A DNA stretch of 64,000 nt from Methylocaldum sp035627495 (GCF_035627495.1 NZ_DASPLO010000140.1:15918-79917), one strand, 5' to 3'. Numbered from the stretch's first letter, positions 53,393-63,246 are shown. A program made the numbers and translations. The notes: generated from the letters alone by a model not told the origin.

Positions 53393-54505
53393 GTGAATAA
53401 GCATTCTATTTTCTTCGCTGCGTTGCTTGCAGCGCCTCTGATGGTGCAGCCTCTATCGGCTGCAGAAGCGCGTGGCTTTGCGCATATCAACGGCTCGAAT
53501 ACCGTAAGACCGTTTGCGGATGCGGTGGCCGACCGAGTCGGCAAGTCCGGAAAGATCAAGCGGCCATGGGTTGAATCGAACAGCACCAGCGGCGGAATCC
53601 AGTTGTTTTGCGAACCCGAAAGCGGCGAGTCTCCCGATATCGTCAATGCCTCCAGGCCCATGAAAAAAACGGAGTTCGAGGCCTGTGAGGCGTCAGGCGT
53701 AAAGGACATCGTCGAAGTGAAGATCGGCTACGGCGGCATCGTGCTCGCGTACTCAAAGAAGGGGCCGGCACTGGATATTACCCGCAAAGAGCTATTCCTG
53801 GCTTTGGGGAAAAAAGTGCCCGACCCCAAATGCAAAAATTGCGACACGCTCGTGCCGAATCCCTATAAGACCTGGAAGGAGATTAATCCTTCGCTTCCCG
53901 ACACAAAGATTGAGGTCATTGCTCCACCGTTCGGTTCCGGGATACGAGAACTGTTTGAGGAGTCTGTGTCCAAGGCGGGGTGTGAGAGTTTTCCCTTTAT
54001 TGCTGCTTGGAAGGAGACGCAGAAGGCTAAGTACAAGGAAACCTGCTTCACCGCCAGGACCGATGGGGCCTATGTCGAAGAAAGCGGAGAGACGGTTGTG
54101 GGTATGTTAGCGAAGAGCCCCGGCGTGGTCGGTTTTGTTCCTTACATCCAATACGCCAACAACACCGGCCGGCTGAATGCGGCCCGTATCGACGGAGTCG
54201 TTCCGAATGCCGAGAGCATTGCGGCGAATCGTTACCCCATCACCCGACCTTTATTTTTCTATATCAAGGGGAGTCGCGTCGATAAAGTTAAGGGACTAAA
54301 GCAATACATTTCCGAATTTACCAGCGATAAAGCTTGGGGTGAGAAAGGGTATCTTGTGTCATTAGGGCTGCTCCCAATGTCCGCCGAGGAGCGTAAGCTC
54401 TATGCGGCAGATGTGAAGAAGCTGAAGTCCATGCCGATACCCACGGATTCCATGGCCACAAGTCGAGTTTTGCCTGATGCGCGGCAAAGCAAAGCGGAAC
54501 GCTAA
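53393..54505 (+). CDS. PstS-family phosphate-binding protein
   Basis: Secreted phosphate-binding-like protein, 370 residues, with a signal peptide (about 1-23, ending L-S-A-A) and the PstS-like block I-N-G-S-N-T-V-R-P-F-A near residue 33 and S-N-S-T-S-G-G-I near 64, which form the oxyanion site. The start is GTG at 53393 with AGGT upstream. The protein is followed by an overlapping DUF1499 gene. No transporter subunits are encoded nearby, so a sensing role is possible. Confidence 0.85.
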   Translation: MNKHSIFFAALLAAPLMVQPLSAAEARGFAHINGSNTVRPFADAVADRVGKSGKIKRPWVESNSTSGGIQLFCEPESGESPDIVNASRPMKKTEFEACEASGVKDIVEVKIGYGGIVLAYSKKGPALDITRKELFLALGKKVPDPKCKNCDTLVPNPYKTWKEINPSLPDTKIEVIAPPFGSGIRELFEESVSKAGCESFPFIAAWKETQKAKYKETCFTARTDGAYVEESGETVVGMLAKSPGVVGFVPYIQYANNTGRLNAARIDGVVPNAESIAANRYPITRPLFFYIKGSRVDKVKGLKQYISEFTSDKAWGEKGYLVSLGLLPMSAEERKLYAADVKKLKSMPIPTDSMATSRVLPDARQSKAER

Positions 54506-54932
54506 AGTCGTTCTGCTTATCAGCGCGGCTGTAGCGTTGGGAGGAGGAGTTTCTATGGCTGCGGTGAAGATTTCTGACTGTCCGTCGAGTCCCAATTGCG
54601 TGTCCAGCATCGCTCAAGACCAGGATCATTACGTGAGTCCATTTCATATGGATGTCGCGCCTGATAAGGCCTGGGAGGCGCTCAAACGGGCTGTGGAGGC
54701 GGAATCCCGTACCCGGATCGTCGAGGAGGACAGGGGGCGCTGGTATCTCCGCGCCGAGGCGACGAGTCGGATATTCCGATTCGTGGACGACTTGGAATTC
54801 CAGATCATTCCGGAGGAGCACCTCGTGCATGTTCGCTCCGCTTCCCGCGTCGGCTACTGGGACTTGGGCGTCAACCGCCGGCGGGTCGAGCGTTTGCGCG
54901 AGGCTCTCAAGAGTGAAGGCTTGTGGCGGTAG
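54477..54932 (+). CDS. DUF1499 family protein
   Basis: Exported protein of unknown function. The 151-residue product has an N-terminal hydrophobic segment (about 10-27) and the family pattern C-P-S-S-P-N-C-V-S-S, followed by W-E-A-L-K and R-I-F-R-F-V-D-D-L-E-F. It overlaps the preceding gene by 29 bases, and nadC starts 22 bases after it. Confidence 0.88.
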   Translation: MRGKAKRNAKVVLLISAAVALGGGVSMAAVKISDCPSSPNCVSSIAQDQDHYVSPFHMDVAPDKAWEALKRAVEAESRTRIVEEDRGRWYLRAEATSRIFRFVDDLEFQIIPEEHLVHVRSASRVGYWDLGVNRRRVERLREALKSEGLWR

Positions 54933-54954
54933 CGGCGAAGCGGCGGGACATGCG

Positions 54955-55785
54955 ATGCACCAGCTCGATTTAAGTGAAATCGACCGTTTCCTAGAAGAGG
55001 ATGTCGGTCCGGGCGATTTGACCGCTTTGACCGTTCCCGCGAACGCGGCGGCGATTGCGAGGGTGATAACCCGCGAACCCATGGTGCTGTGCGGACAGGC
55101 TTGGTTCGCCACCGTTTTCGCCCGACTCGATGCCTCGGTCCAAGTCGATTGGCAGATGGCCGAGAGTACCCAGGTCGAGGCGGGCGCCGAGCTGTGCACG
55201 ATGCAAGGCCCCGCCCGGGCGCTTCTAACCGGCGAGCGAACGGCGCTCAATCTCCTGCAAACTCTCTCGGGTACCGCTACCTTGGCGCTCGACTATGCCA
55301 AAGCTGTGGAAGGCACCGGAGCGAAGGTACTGGATACCCGCAAGACCATTCCCGGCCTGCGCAAGGCGCAGAAATATGCCGTCCGCTGCGGTGGCTGTCA
55401 TAACCACCGGCTAGGACTTTATGACGGCATTTTAATCAAGGAAAATCATATCTTAGCTTGCGGATCCATCGAAAAAGCCGTACATGCCGCGAAAGCCTTG
55501 GGCGCGAGCGTGCCCATCGAAGTGGAGGTGGAGAATCCGGAAGAACTGAAACAAGCGCTGGCAGCCGGTGCCGAGCGGATTCTTCTAGATAATTTCACCC
55601 TTGCTATGATGCGGGAGGCGGTGACTATAACCGCAGGTCGCGCGAAGCTTGAGGTATCCGGCAATGTGACCTTGGATACCGTCCGGCAGATCGCCGAAAC
55701 GGGGGTGGATTATATTTCGGTCGGTGCTTTGACCAAGAACGTCCGTGCAATCGATTTGTCGATGCGAATCGTGATTACCGGCTGA
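54955..55785 (+). CDS. nadC: Nicotinate-nucleotide pyrophosphorylase (carboxylating)
   Basis: Converts quinolinate and PRPP to nicotinate mononucleotide in NAD synthesis. The 276-residue protein starts M-H-Q-L-D-L-S-E-I-D and has E-D-V-G-P-G-D-L-T, T-R-K-T-I-P-G-L-R-K and G-G-C-H-N-H-R-L-G-L. The ATG at 54955 gives the family length; upstream open frame lies inside the DUF1499 gene. Convergent with the glcD-like gene. Confidence 0.96.
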   Translation: MHQLDLSEIDRFLEEDVGPGDLTALTVPANAAAIARVITREPMVLCGQAWFATVFARLDASVQVDWQMAESTQVEAGAELCTMQGPARALLTGERTALNLLQTLSGTATLALDYAKAVEGTGAKVLDTRKTIPGLRKAQKYAVRCGGCHNHRLGLYDGILIKENHILACGSIEKAVHAAKALGASVPIEVEVENPEELKQALAAGAERILLDNFTLAMMREAVTITAGRAKLEVSGNVTLDTVRQIAETGVDYISVGALTKNVRAIDLSMRIVITG

Positions 55786-55795
55786 GCGTTCGAGG

Positions 55796-57184
55796 TTAAT
55801 CGGCTAACGGCAGCATCTTGTCGGGATTCAAGATGCCATTCGGATCGAACTGGCGCTTGATGGCGCGCATCAATTCCAAGGCGCTGCTGTCGATCTCCCG
55901 ATCGACGTAATCCCGCTTCTCGAGGCCGACTCCGTGCTCGCCGGACAAGGTCCCTCGAAGTCGCAGCACTAACGAAAAAATCTCACTCAAGCACTCATGG
56001 GCTTTTTCGTTTTCGCCGGGTTTGGCGGGATCGAACAGCAGGTTGACGTGAATATTTCCGTTGCCCGCGTGGCCGAAATTGACTATTGGCAGACCATAGC
56101 GCTGCGATAGCTCATTCAAACCGGAAATCAGCTTAGGCAACTCGGTGACGGGCACCACCACGTCTTCGTTGATTTTCTTCGGTGCGACCTTGCGCAGGGC
56201 TGGCGACAAGGCCTTACGCGTTTGCCATAAGGCTTCCACTTCATCGGCGGTTTCCGCGACGCGAAACTCCAAAAGTCCCTCGTTTTGAGCGGCTCGCCGC
56301 ACGCTCTCAACCTGAACGGCCATGCCTTCGGCGAATCCGTCCACTTCGATCATCAACAAGGCGCCCGCATGCTCCGGTAGATCGGCGCGAGAATAACGGC
56401 GAATCAGCTCGATTGCATTTCCGTCGATGAATTCGAGGGCGCAAGGAATGGCGGGTTGCGCCATGATGCGGGTAATGGCCGCCGTGGCATTGTCCACGTC
56501 GGCATAGATCGCCCGCATCGTAGTTTTGGCTTCAGGCAGTGGCGTCAGCTTGAGCGTCGCCTCGGTAATCAGCGCAAGCGTACCTTCAGAGCCTAATAGC
56601 AGCCGGGTCAGGTCATACCCGACGACACCTTTGGTGGTGAGCACACCGGTACGGATCTCCGTTCCTTGGCCGGTGACGACCCGCAACGCGAGGGTGTTCT
56701 CGCGAGGAGTACCGTATTTCACCGCGCGGGGGCCGGCGGAATTGTAGGCAAGATTTCCGCCTATGCTGCAAAACGCGGCGCTGGTCGGGTCGGGCGGCCA
56801 GAAAAAGCCGTGCGGCTTTAGGATGTCTTGTAGGGCCTGATTGGTTAGGCCCGGTTCGACCACGATGAAGCGGTTGCCGGGCGAAAACTCGTGAACCCGG
56901 TTCATGCGTTCGAACGAAGCCACCACGCCGCCCTGTAAAGGTACCGTCGCGCCGGTCGTGCCGGTGCCGCGGCCTCGTGCCGTCAAAGACACCCGATGTT
57001 CGTTGCACAAGCGGGCCAGTTCGACCGTCTGGGCGTGGCTGGTGGGGAAAACGACCGCCTCCGGCAAGGCTTGGCGACGGCTGTTGTCGTAGCCGTAGGC
57101 CCAGCAATCGGCGGGGTCCGTGTAAAGCGATCCGGATGGGAAGATTTGCGCCAACCGGTTCAGAAAGGCGCTGGATAAAGCCAA
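55796..57184 (-). CDS. FAD-linked oxidase, GlcD / D-lactate dehydrogenase type
   Basis: Flavoprotein oxidising a 2-hydroxy acid such as glycolate or D-lactate. The 462-residue product has the FAD-binding PCMH domain (T-A-R-G-R-G-T-G-T-T-G near residue 69; C-S-I-G-G-N-L-A-Y-N-S-A-G near 143) and the C-terminal oxidase domain with N-F-G-H-A-G-N-G-N-I-H-V-N and S-G-E-H-G-V-G. No glcEF genes lie beside it, so the substrate is uncertain. Four bases separate it from the diaA gene upstream. Confidence 0.88.
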   Translation of the reverse strand: MALSSAFLNRLAQIFPSGSLYTDPADCWAYGYDNSRRQALPEAVVFPTSHAQTVELARLCNEHRVSLTARGRGTGTTGATVPLQGGVVASFERMNRVHEFSPGNRFIVVEPGLTNQALQDILKPHGFFWPPDPTSAAFCSIGGNLAYNSAGPRAVKYGTPRENTLALRVVTGQGTEIRTGVLTTKGVVGYDLTRLLLGSEGTLALITEATLKLTPLPEAKTTMRAIYADVDNATAAITRIMAQPAIPCALEFIDGNAIELIRRYSRADLPEHAGALLMIEVDGFAEGMAVQVESVRRAAQNEGLLEFRVAETADEVEALWQTRKALSPALRKVAPKKINEDVVVPVTELPKLISGLNELSQRYGLPIVNFGHAGNGNIHVNLLFDPAKPGENEKAHECLSEIFSLVLRLRGTLSGEHGVGLEKRDYVDREIDSSALELMRAIKRQFDPNGILNPDKMLPLAD

Positions 57185-57188
57185 GGAG

Positions 57189-57776
57189 TCAGTCCCCGAA
57201 CAATTGGTGATCGATCAAATCGCACAGGCAGTGCGTGATAAGCAGATGGACTTCCTGTATCCGGGCCGTAGTTTCAGAGGGCACACGGATCTCGATATCG
57301 GTTTCCAGCAGCAAGGGAGACAGCGCTCCGCCATCCCGACCGCTCAGGGCGAGCACCGACATGTCCCGGTCATGCGCTGCCGTAACTGCACTCAAAATAC
57401 TTGTGGAGTTGCCGCTGGTGGTGTAGACGACGAGAAGATCGTTACTGTGGCCCAGCGCTCTAATTTGCTTGGCAAAAACGTCGTCGAACCGATAATCGTT
57501 GGCAATCGAAGTCAAGGTCGAGGTGTCGCAAGTGAGTGCGATAGCGGGTAAACCGGGGCGTTCCCGCTCGAAGCGGTTCAGCATCTCGGAGGAAAAATGC
57601 TGCGCTTGCGCTGCCGATCCGCCGTTACCGCAACAAAGGATTTTGCCGTCGCTGAGCAAGCACTGAGCCAGTCTGACCCCGGCAATCTCGACGATTTCAC
57701 CGAGCCTGGCCAGCGATTCGCGGCTTGTTTCAACGCTGGTCTCAAACTGACGAAAGACTCGTTCTTGTAAATTCAT
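57189..57776 (-). CDS. diaA: SIS-domain protein DiaA (DnaA initiator-associating) / GmhA-like
   Basis: The 195-residue SIS protein has G-N-G-G-S-A-A-Q-A-Q-H-F-S-S near residue 51 and Y-T-T-S-G-N-S-T-S-I-L. Sequence alone cannot separate DiaA from phosphoheptose isomerase GmhA, but the order lpoA-yraN-diaA matches the E. coli locus, where the gene product binds DnaA to time replication initiation. Confidence 0.85.
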   Translation of the reverse strand: MNLQERVFRQFETSVETSRESLARLGEIVEIAGVRLAQCLLSDGKILCCGNGGSAAQAQHFSSEMLNRFERERPGLPAIALTCDTSTLTSIANDYRFDDVFAKQIRALGHSNDLLVVYTTSGNSTSILSAVTAAHDRDMSVLALSGRDGGALSPLLLETDIEIRVPSETTARIQEVHLLITHCLCDLIDHQLFGD

Positions 57777-57779
57777 TCA

Positions 57780-58142
57780 CTAAGCCGCCTGAAAAGCATC
57801 TTTCACCCATTTTACAGTAAGCCCGCCGCTTGCGGGGGACAATGCCGCCACATCAAAACGCGCAGGCCGGTCCATCCGCTTTTCGCGGAGGAAATAGGTG
57901 GCGCTGGCCAATAGCTTTGCTTGCTTGCGCCGGTCCACGCTTTCCAGCGCACCACCGAACTGGAGACTGCCGCGATAGCGAACTTCCACAAAGACGATGG
58001 CGCGCCCGTCTTCCATAATAAGGTCGATTTCGCCATACCGGCAGCGGTAATTGCGCTCGATCAACCGCAAGCCATGAGTCTGCAAAAAAATCAGCGCCTG
58101 TTCCTCGGCGATACGCCCTTTGGTCTGTCCGGGAGTGGTCAT
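57780..58142 (-). CDS. yraN: YraN family (UPF0102) nuclease-like protein
   Basis: Restriction-endonuclease-fold protein of unknown role. The 120-residue product has G-x-x-A-E-E-Q-A, N-Y-R-C-R-Y-G-E-I-D-L-I and V-F-V-E-V-R-Y-R, the family catalytic-like core. The ATG at 58142 gives the usual N-terminus; a longer open frame upstream overlaps lpoA. It lies 3 bases before diaA. Confidence 0.93.
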   Translation of the reverse strand: MTTPGQTKGRIAEEQALIFLQTHGLRLIERNYRCRYGEIDLIMEDGRAIVFVEVRYRGSLQFGGALESVDRRKQAKLLASATYFLREKRMDRPARFDVAALSPASGGLTVKWVKDAFQAA

Positions 58143-58153
58143 GCTTACCGTCT

Positions 58154-60064
58154 TCACCGGAACCCCGGAGGGCCGGCACTCGGTCGCAGCAGCGGTGCGA
58201 TTCCCCGGGGTTGCGGAACGCCGCCCTCGAATTGGGAACAATGGAGCTGGCGTTGGATGCGGTTGCCAGGCTCCAGCGAAAGCGTCCCGGTCGTGCCCAT
58301 GTATCGATACTGGGGATCGGTTTTGAGCCGTTCAAGCTCCGGGAGCAAGCGGTAAGCATCGATTCCAAGCGCGATAAGTCTCAGATAATCCGGCGGGGTT
58401 TGTTGAATCTGCGATTTAAGTGCTTGGGCGGATAAGGGACCGCTTTCGGACGGATCGAGTAACCACGGGATGTCGCAGAAGATCAAGCCGTTTAAATCCT
58501 GATCGGCTTGCGAGTCGGCCCGACCGCCGTATACGTGAGACGTCGCATAGACTGGAATGTGATCGCCTTGATGAAACGCGAGCTGAGGCAGAATCAGGTG
58601 AGCATCGCGGACATCGCTGACGAGAAAGATGAAATCAGCGCCCTGTTTCGTGGCGGGAGCAGACGGAATTGGCGAGGTGGAAAGCTCGGCATGCGTAGTG
58701 GTGGGCGCTGCCGCAACAAGCTCCTTGACCGAAGCGGTGAAATCCTCGCCGTGATGCGGATAAGTCTTGATGGCTCGAATTTTTCCCCCGAGCTGGTTCC
58801 AATAGGCCACAAAGTGCTTGATCATGCGTTGACCGAATTGATTCGCCGGAGCCAGCACCAGCGCATTCTGGCGACCGTCGAACCATGCGCTCCCGGCGGC
58901 TTGCTCGACCTCGTGTTCCGGGGTAAGGCCAAACTGATACACCCGGTCGTTGCTGGTCTCCGGGATTTGATTGAGCCCTAGGACCGGTACGGGCAGGTCT
59001 CCCGTTTTGGCTAAGGTAGTCACGTTCTCCTTGATTAAGGGACCTACGATGATTTTCGCGCCGTCGTCAGCCAATTTCCGATATAGCTGATGGATGTCCC
59101 CCGATTGGGTATCGATAAATCGCAAGGGTGGTTTGGCCGCGTTGGCATCCGCATAATAGGCCGCAATCATTCCAGTGCGTAGGGCTTGGGCAGCGGGAGC
59201 ATAGGAGCCGGACAAGGGCAGCATCACGCCGATGAACGAAGCTGAGGACGTCGCTGCCGACGATGTCGGAGCGCCAGGTTGAGGTTGGCCTGGAGGGATG
59301 CTTTGAGTCGCCTTGTCCGGCTGTTGCAAAAGTCCTTGCAGGAATTCGCCGTCCGCGGGATGTCCGGGAAAACGAGCGTGCCATTTGGTCAATTCCGAGT
59401 TCAATCCGGCCGGAGGCGTGGTTTTGATAATCTGGGTCAGATTCATCCAGCCACCCAATACATCGGGCGGAGGCGGCTGCATGCCGGCCAGGACTTTTTC
59501 GGGAACCCGGGCGAGCGCGTCATAAATGGCCTCATTGTTTTTCTGCACGGCATCGGGGTGCGTGAGCATCTGGCCGAGTTTGACCCGCTCCCGGGCGCTC
59601 TCCAGCATGTTGCCCAATTGGTTGTAGGCGGAGGCGCGCAGTGTGTGATAATGCGCTTTTTGCGGTGATTCCAGCCGACTTGTGGATAGGCTATCGAGCT
59701 TGGCTAACGCCTCCCGAGCCCGGCCCACGTTAAGATCGAGTCGGCTTTGCAGGAGCGTGTAATCGTGTCGGTCCGCGGTTTCCAGTTCGTCGGGATCGAT
59801 CGCGTCGGCCAGCCGTTTTGCCATTCTGCCGTCGCCGGCCCGGAGCGCCGAATCGGCCGCTCTCAGCCGGTAGTAATCGGGATCGCCCGAAGTTTCTGCA
59901 AGCTGCTGAAATAACCTAATCGCCCCCGAATAGTCTCCGGTCTGGAGCAGGCTTTCCGCCTGCGAGGCGCGTGCGGCCGTGCCGTCCCGCTTGGCGAAGT
60001 CGCGGGCGCAAGCGGCTACCGTTAACATGAGGAGAGCGATACAGAGGCGGATAAATAGAGGCAT
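58154..60064 (-). CDS. lpoA: Penicillin-binding protein activator LpoA
   Basis: Outer-membrane lipoprotein that activates PBP1A. The 636-residue protein has a signal with lipobox V-A-A-C (Cys19), an N-terminal TPR-like helical region (about 30-240), a Pro/Ser/Thr-rich linker (about 255-280) and a periplasmic-binding-protein-like C-terminal domain (F-I-G-V-M-L-P-L-S-G near residue 285). Divergent from rsmI with a 36-base gap; the order rsmI-lpoA-yraN-diaA is conserved in gammaproteobacteria. Confidence 0.94.
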   Translation of the reverse strand: MPLFIRLCIALLMLTVAACARDFAKRDGTAARASQAESLLQTGDYSGAIRLFQQLAETSGDPDYYRLRAADSALRAGDGRMAKRLADAIDPDELETADRHDYTLLQSRLDLNVGRAREALAKLDSLSTSRLESPQKAHYHTLRASAYNQLGNMLESARERVKLGQMLTHPDAVQKNNEAIYDALARVPEKVLAGMQPPPPDVLGGWMNLTQIIKTTPPAGLNSELTKWHARFPGHPADGEFLQGLLQQPDKATQSIPPGQPQPGAPTSSAATSSASFIGVMLPLSGSYAPAAQALRTGMIAAYYADANAAKPPLRFIDTQSGDIHQLYRKLADDGAKIIVGPLIKENVTTLAKTGDLPVPVLGLNQIPETSNDRVYQFGLTPEHEVEQAAGSAWFDGRQNALVLAPANQFGQRMIKHFVAYWNQLGGKIRAIKTYPHHGEDFTASVKELVAAAPTTTHAELSTSPIPSAPATKQGADFIFLVSDVRDAHLILPQLAFHQGDHIPVYATSHVYGGRADSQADQDLNGLIFCDIPWLLDPSESGPLSAQALKSQIQQTPPDYLRLIALGIDAYRLLPELERLKTDPQYRYMGTTGTLSLEPGNRIQRQLHCSQFEGGVPQPRGIAPLLRPSAGPPGFR

Positions 60065-60100
60065 AGGCGGGATTCCGTTCGAGAACGCGAGGATTTAAGA

Positions 60101-60970
60101 GTGACGCAAACCGAGCCCGGCATACTATACCTAGTAGCGACACCCATCGGCAATCTAAGGGACTTTACGTTCCGCGCCGTCGAAGTCCTGCAAAGAGTTG
60201 ATCTTATCGCCTGCGAAGATACCCGTCACAGCCGGCCGCTCCTGGACCACTACGGTATTTCCAAGCCTACGGCGGCATTCCACGAACATAACGAGGACGC
60301 CGCTTCCTCGCGGTTGATCGAACGCTTGCGACAGGGAGAATCCATTGCCCTCATCTCGGATGCCGGAACGCCGCTAATCAACGATCCGGGATTTCCCTTG
60401 GTGCGATCGGCCCGGGCCGCCGGTATTCAAGTCGTTCCCGTGCCCGGACCGTGCGCCCTTATCGCGGCGGTTTCGGCGTCTGGCCTTCCTGCCGACCGTT
60501 TTGCCTTCGAGGGATTTTTGCCTCGGAAATCGTCGGCGCGCAAGGCTAGCCTAGAGGCCTTGCGGGATGATTCGAGAACGCTGATTTTTTATGAATCCAG
60601 TCACCGCGTAGTCGAGTGCGTAGCGGACATCGCGGCGGTTTTTCCGTCCAAGCGGCGATTGGTTATCGCCCGAGAGCTGACCAAGCTGTTCGAAACGATA
60701 GTCGACACCCGAGTGGGCGAAGCCCTCTTGCTTCTCGAAGGCAATCCGGATATGCGAAAAGGTGAGTTCGTCCTGGTGCTGGAGGGCGCAGCCGATGGCG
60801 GTCAGGCAGAGGGGCTTACAGTCGAGGAGATGCGGGTGTTGCGGATTCTGCTTGAGGAATGTTCGGTTAAAACGGCGGTATCTTTGGCCGTCAAGATTAC
60901 CGGAGCGCGTCGGGAAACGGTTTATCGGACTGCGCTCCGACTGACTGAAAGGCGGCGTGAAACCGATTGA
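60101..60970 (+). CDS. rsmI: 16S rRNA (cytidine1402-2'-O)-methyltransferase RsmI
   Basis: Methylates C1402 of 16S rRNA. The 289-residue protein has the tetrapyrrole-methylase-fold N-terminus L-Y-L-V-A-T-P-I-G-N-L, A-C-E-D-T-R-H-S and V-P-G-P-C-A-L-I-A-A-V-S-A-S-G. The start is GTG at 60101. Its last codons are followed directly by decayed insertion sequence DNA, but the coding region looks complete. Confidence 0.96.
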   Translation: MTQTEPGILYLVATPIGNLRDFTFRAVEVLQRVDLIACEDTRHSRPLLDHYGISKPTAAFHEHNEDAASSRLIERLRQGESIALISDAGTPLINDPGFPLVRSARAAGIQVVPVPGPCALIAAVSASGLPADRFAFEGFLPRKSSARKASLEALRDDSRTLIFYESSHRVVECVADIAAVFPSKRRLVIARELTKLFETIVDTRVGEALLLLEGNPDMRKGEFVLVLEGAADGGQAEGLTVEEMRVLRILLEECSVKTAVSLAVKITGARRETVYRTALRLTERRRETD

Positions 60971-61021
60971 CTACAGCGGTTTTCGATCGCCTGTGTGGAA
61001 CCGGGGTTTGGGGATGGAGAG

Positions 61022-61511
61022 CATAGGCCAATTTGGAGGTGCGGTCGATAGCCACGAAGAGATAGAGCTTGCCCTCCCCCGCACGCACTTCCGCAATGTC
61101 GATATGGAAATAGCCGATCGGATACTTCTTGAACTGCTTCTTGGCAGGCTTTTCACCTTCCACTTCCGGCAATCGGCTGATGCCGTGGCGCTGGAACAGC
61201 CGGTGCAGGGCAGACCACGTGAGCGTAGGGATACTGCTTTGCAGCGCATATAAGCAATCGTCCAGCGGCAGCAGCGTCATCTTCCGGAAAGCCACGCAGG
61301 CGGTCTCCTCCCCTGACGTCAGAACCGTCGAGCGCCGCTCTTTCGGTCCCATTGGCGCGTCATGCACGAAGCTTCGCCTCTTCCACTTTGCGACCGTCTT
61401 GGGATTGATTGCGTAGTGCTCCGCAAGCTGGCTTACTCTCTCTTGACTATGCTGGATCGCTCGACGCACCGCCGCTGTCGTCGGGGCGCTTCCATGTAAT
61501 ACCTGTCCCAT
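61022..61511 (-). pseudogene. Truncated IS481-family transposase
   Basis: The first about 163 codons match the IS481 pattern: M-G-Q-V-L-H-G-S-A, the helix-turn-helix Y-A-I-N-P-K-T-V-A-K-W and the catalytic-core start Y-F-H-I-D-I-A-E-V-R. After T-S-K-L-A-Y-A the family pattern stops near 61022, and an unrelated frame runs on towards rsmI. A GGAGG precedes the ATG. The element's 3' half is missing. Confidence 0.75.
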
Positions 61512-61570
61512 AGTTCCTCCTTGGTAGGCAAGTCAGAATACTTTACCCCATCACACTGTGGGACTAAACA

Positions 61571-62350
61571 CCTAGGGAGCCTCTGAACAATTCCCTGTGA
61601 TAGGCTGACCGCATCGATTGCTTTGGAACCGAGCCCATGAAGCAAATGACTTTCGCCGCGCTGAGTTTCGACGCCAAGAAGAAAAAGACTCGCTAAGAAC
61701 TCTTCCTGGCGGAGATGGAGTAGGTGGTGCCCCTGGCCGGAGCTTTGAGCGGTTATCGCGCCCCACGATCCCAAAGCCGTACCCATCGGGGGGCAACCGA
61801 TGCCACTTGTGACCATGCTGAAGATCTATGTTCTGCAGCAGTGATACAGCCTCTCCGATCCAGGCATGGAAGAGGCGCTCTACGAGATCGAGTCGATGTG
61901 TCGGTTTGCCGGGCTGGAACTGGTGGAAGGCGCACTGCCAAGTTGATGAACACGATCAATGACGTGCGGGAGCAGAAGGGGCTGTTACTTAAAGGCGGCA
62001 CGCTGGTCGACGCCACGCTCATCCAGGCCGCGCTATCGACGAAGAACCGGAAGAAAGCCCGTGATCTCAAGATGCATCAGACCAAGAGAGGCACTCAATG
62101 GTATTTCGGCATGAAGGTGCATGTCGGCGCCGATGCGAACAGTGGGTCCGCTACCGAGACTTGGCCACGTGCCGTCCAAGTCTTTTACCTTGATCGGGCT
62201 GGTCAACCTGTACCTCAAGCGGCAGGCCCGGTCATCCTGCTCCGGAGCCAAACAGCGGGATCGTGTATGACGTTGAGTGACCTTTTTACGGCATTTTACC
62301 GTGATCGGTACTTCTCACCCGGCCTGGCGTTGTTCAGAGCTTTCTTAGGA
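61571..62350 (+). mobile_element. Decayed IS5-family element
   Basis: Imperfect terminal inverted repeats, CCTAGGGAGCCTCTGAACAA on the left (61571-61590) and the complement of TTGTTCAGAGCTTTCTTAGG on the right (62330-62349), match at 16 of 20 positions. The transposase frame from 61637 has stops soon after its start (K-K-T-R-stop and E-M-E-stop), a stop for Trp in L-Q-Q-stop, frameshifts and an internal deletion. Recognisable pieces are D-P-G-M-E-E-A-L-Y-E and H-Q-T-K-R-G-T-Q-W-Y-F-G-M-K-V-H. It cannot make an active transposase. Confidence 0.8.
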
Positions 62351-62370
62351 CGTCCATTATGACTTGACCA

Positions 62371-63246
62371 CGCTAAAAATGTAGTGATACAGTCGTAATC
62401 GAACGACAGTAGGATTCGTTCCGTTGCGCGGCACCTGGACATAGATGCCTTGGTATAGCTAACGCAATAATTATTCTGTCGGGTGAGAAAAAGGGGGGGA
62501 ACCCCAAATCTGGTAGAGACGTAGGATGCGGAATAATTAGTATTTTGCAGGGCGGTAGCATACCTGCTAGTACGACAAACACCCGCTTCGCGACAATAAA
62601 TCTACTTCGTACGGTCCAGATAGTTTCTCATCAATCCTTATATCTCCTTAGAATTCCAGAATATCGGATGGAGCCAGATAAATATGGAAGACTATGCGCC
62701 TATCAAAAATCTAATCCTTTCAAACTTAGAGGCTTCGGTGACATCGGAGTTCCTCAATCTCTACGTCTCCGCCTCAAGGCTTAACCGCTTTCTCCTCCGC
62801 CATAGAACAGGATCTCTCAAGGCGCCGCCGCTCCGACAAGTCACCCATCCCTTTCAAGACTTCCAAGCCGGACTTCCTTTCCACCCATGCCAAATACCTC
62901 CCGCGATCGAGGGCGAATTGCGGTGCGACCTGTTTGTCGCCGTAACCGGACCACCCGATAAATCTACGCGGTCCTTGAGATCCACCGCACCGCCTATCAC
63001 CTCGAAATCTTCTTGAAAGCCGTAATCCTGCTCTCCCTGTATTCAAAAGTGCCTGACTGACAATAGTTTTGACAAAATTGATGTGGGAGATCGAACTATT
63101 GGCGCAATAGCCGTATAGCAAGTCCTATACGTCCTGGTAGACATACGATCTGTTTCGTAGGCCATTTGTTTGGCGCGAATCCAAATTAACGATGCGAAGT
63201 TGTGGGCGGATTCAAGTAAGTGCTTAAGATATATGGAATAATTATT
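62371..63246. other. AT-richer spacer before the RfaH-like gene
   Basis: I find no convincing gene here. A minus-strand frame at 62774-63121 and neighbouring frames show protein-like composition but match nothing I recognise and may be decayed coding remains. The first half contains an ops-like site (62551-62563). The segment upstream of 63247 has TTGACA near 63070 but no well-spaced -10 box. Confidence 0.35.
62551..62563 (+). promoter_or_regulatory. ops-like RfaH recruitment site
   Basis: GGCGGTAGCATAC matches the ops core GGCGGTAG followed by two variable bases and T. In E. coli, ops recruits RfaH to paused RNA polymerase in long surface-polysaccharide operons. It is about 690 bases upstream of an RfaH-like gene and in the same orientation. 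One chance match in this window is plausible, so the assignment rests on context. Confidence 0.4.

Noticed and set aside
62774..63121. Minus-strand 115-codon frame before the RfaH-like gene
   Set aside because: No recognisable motif and a competing frame looks equally protein-like; could be decayed coding DNA but not supportable as a gene.
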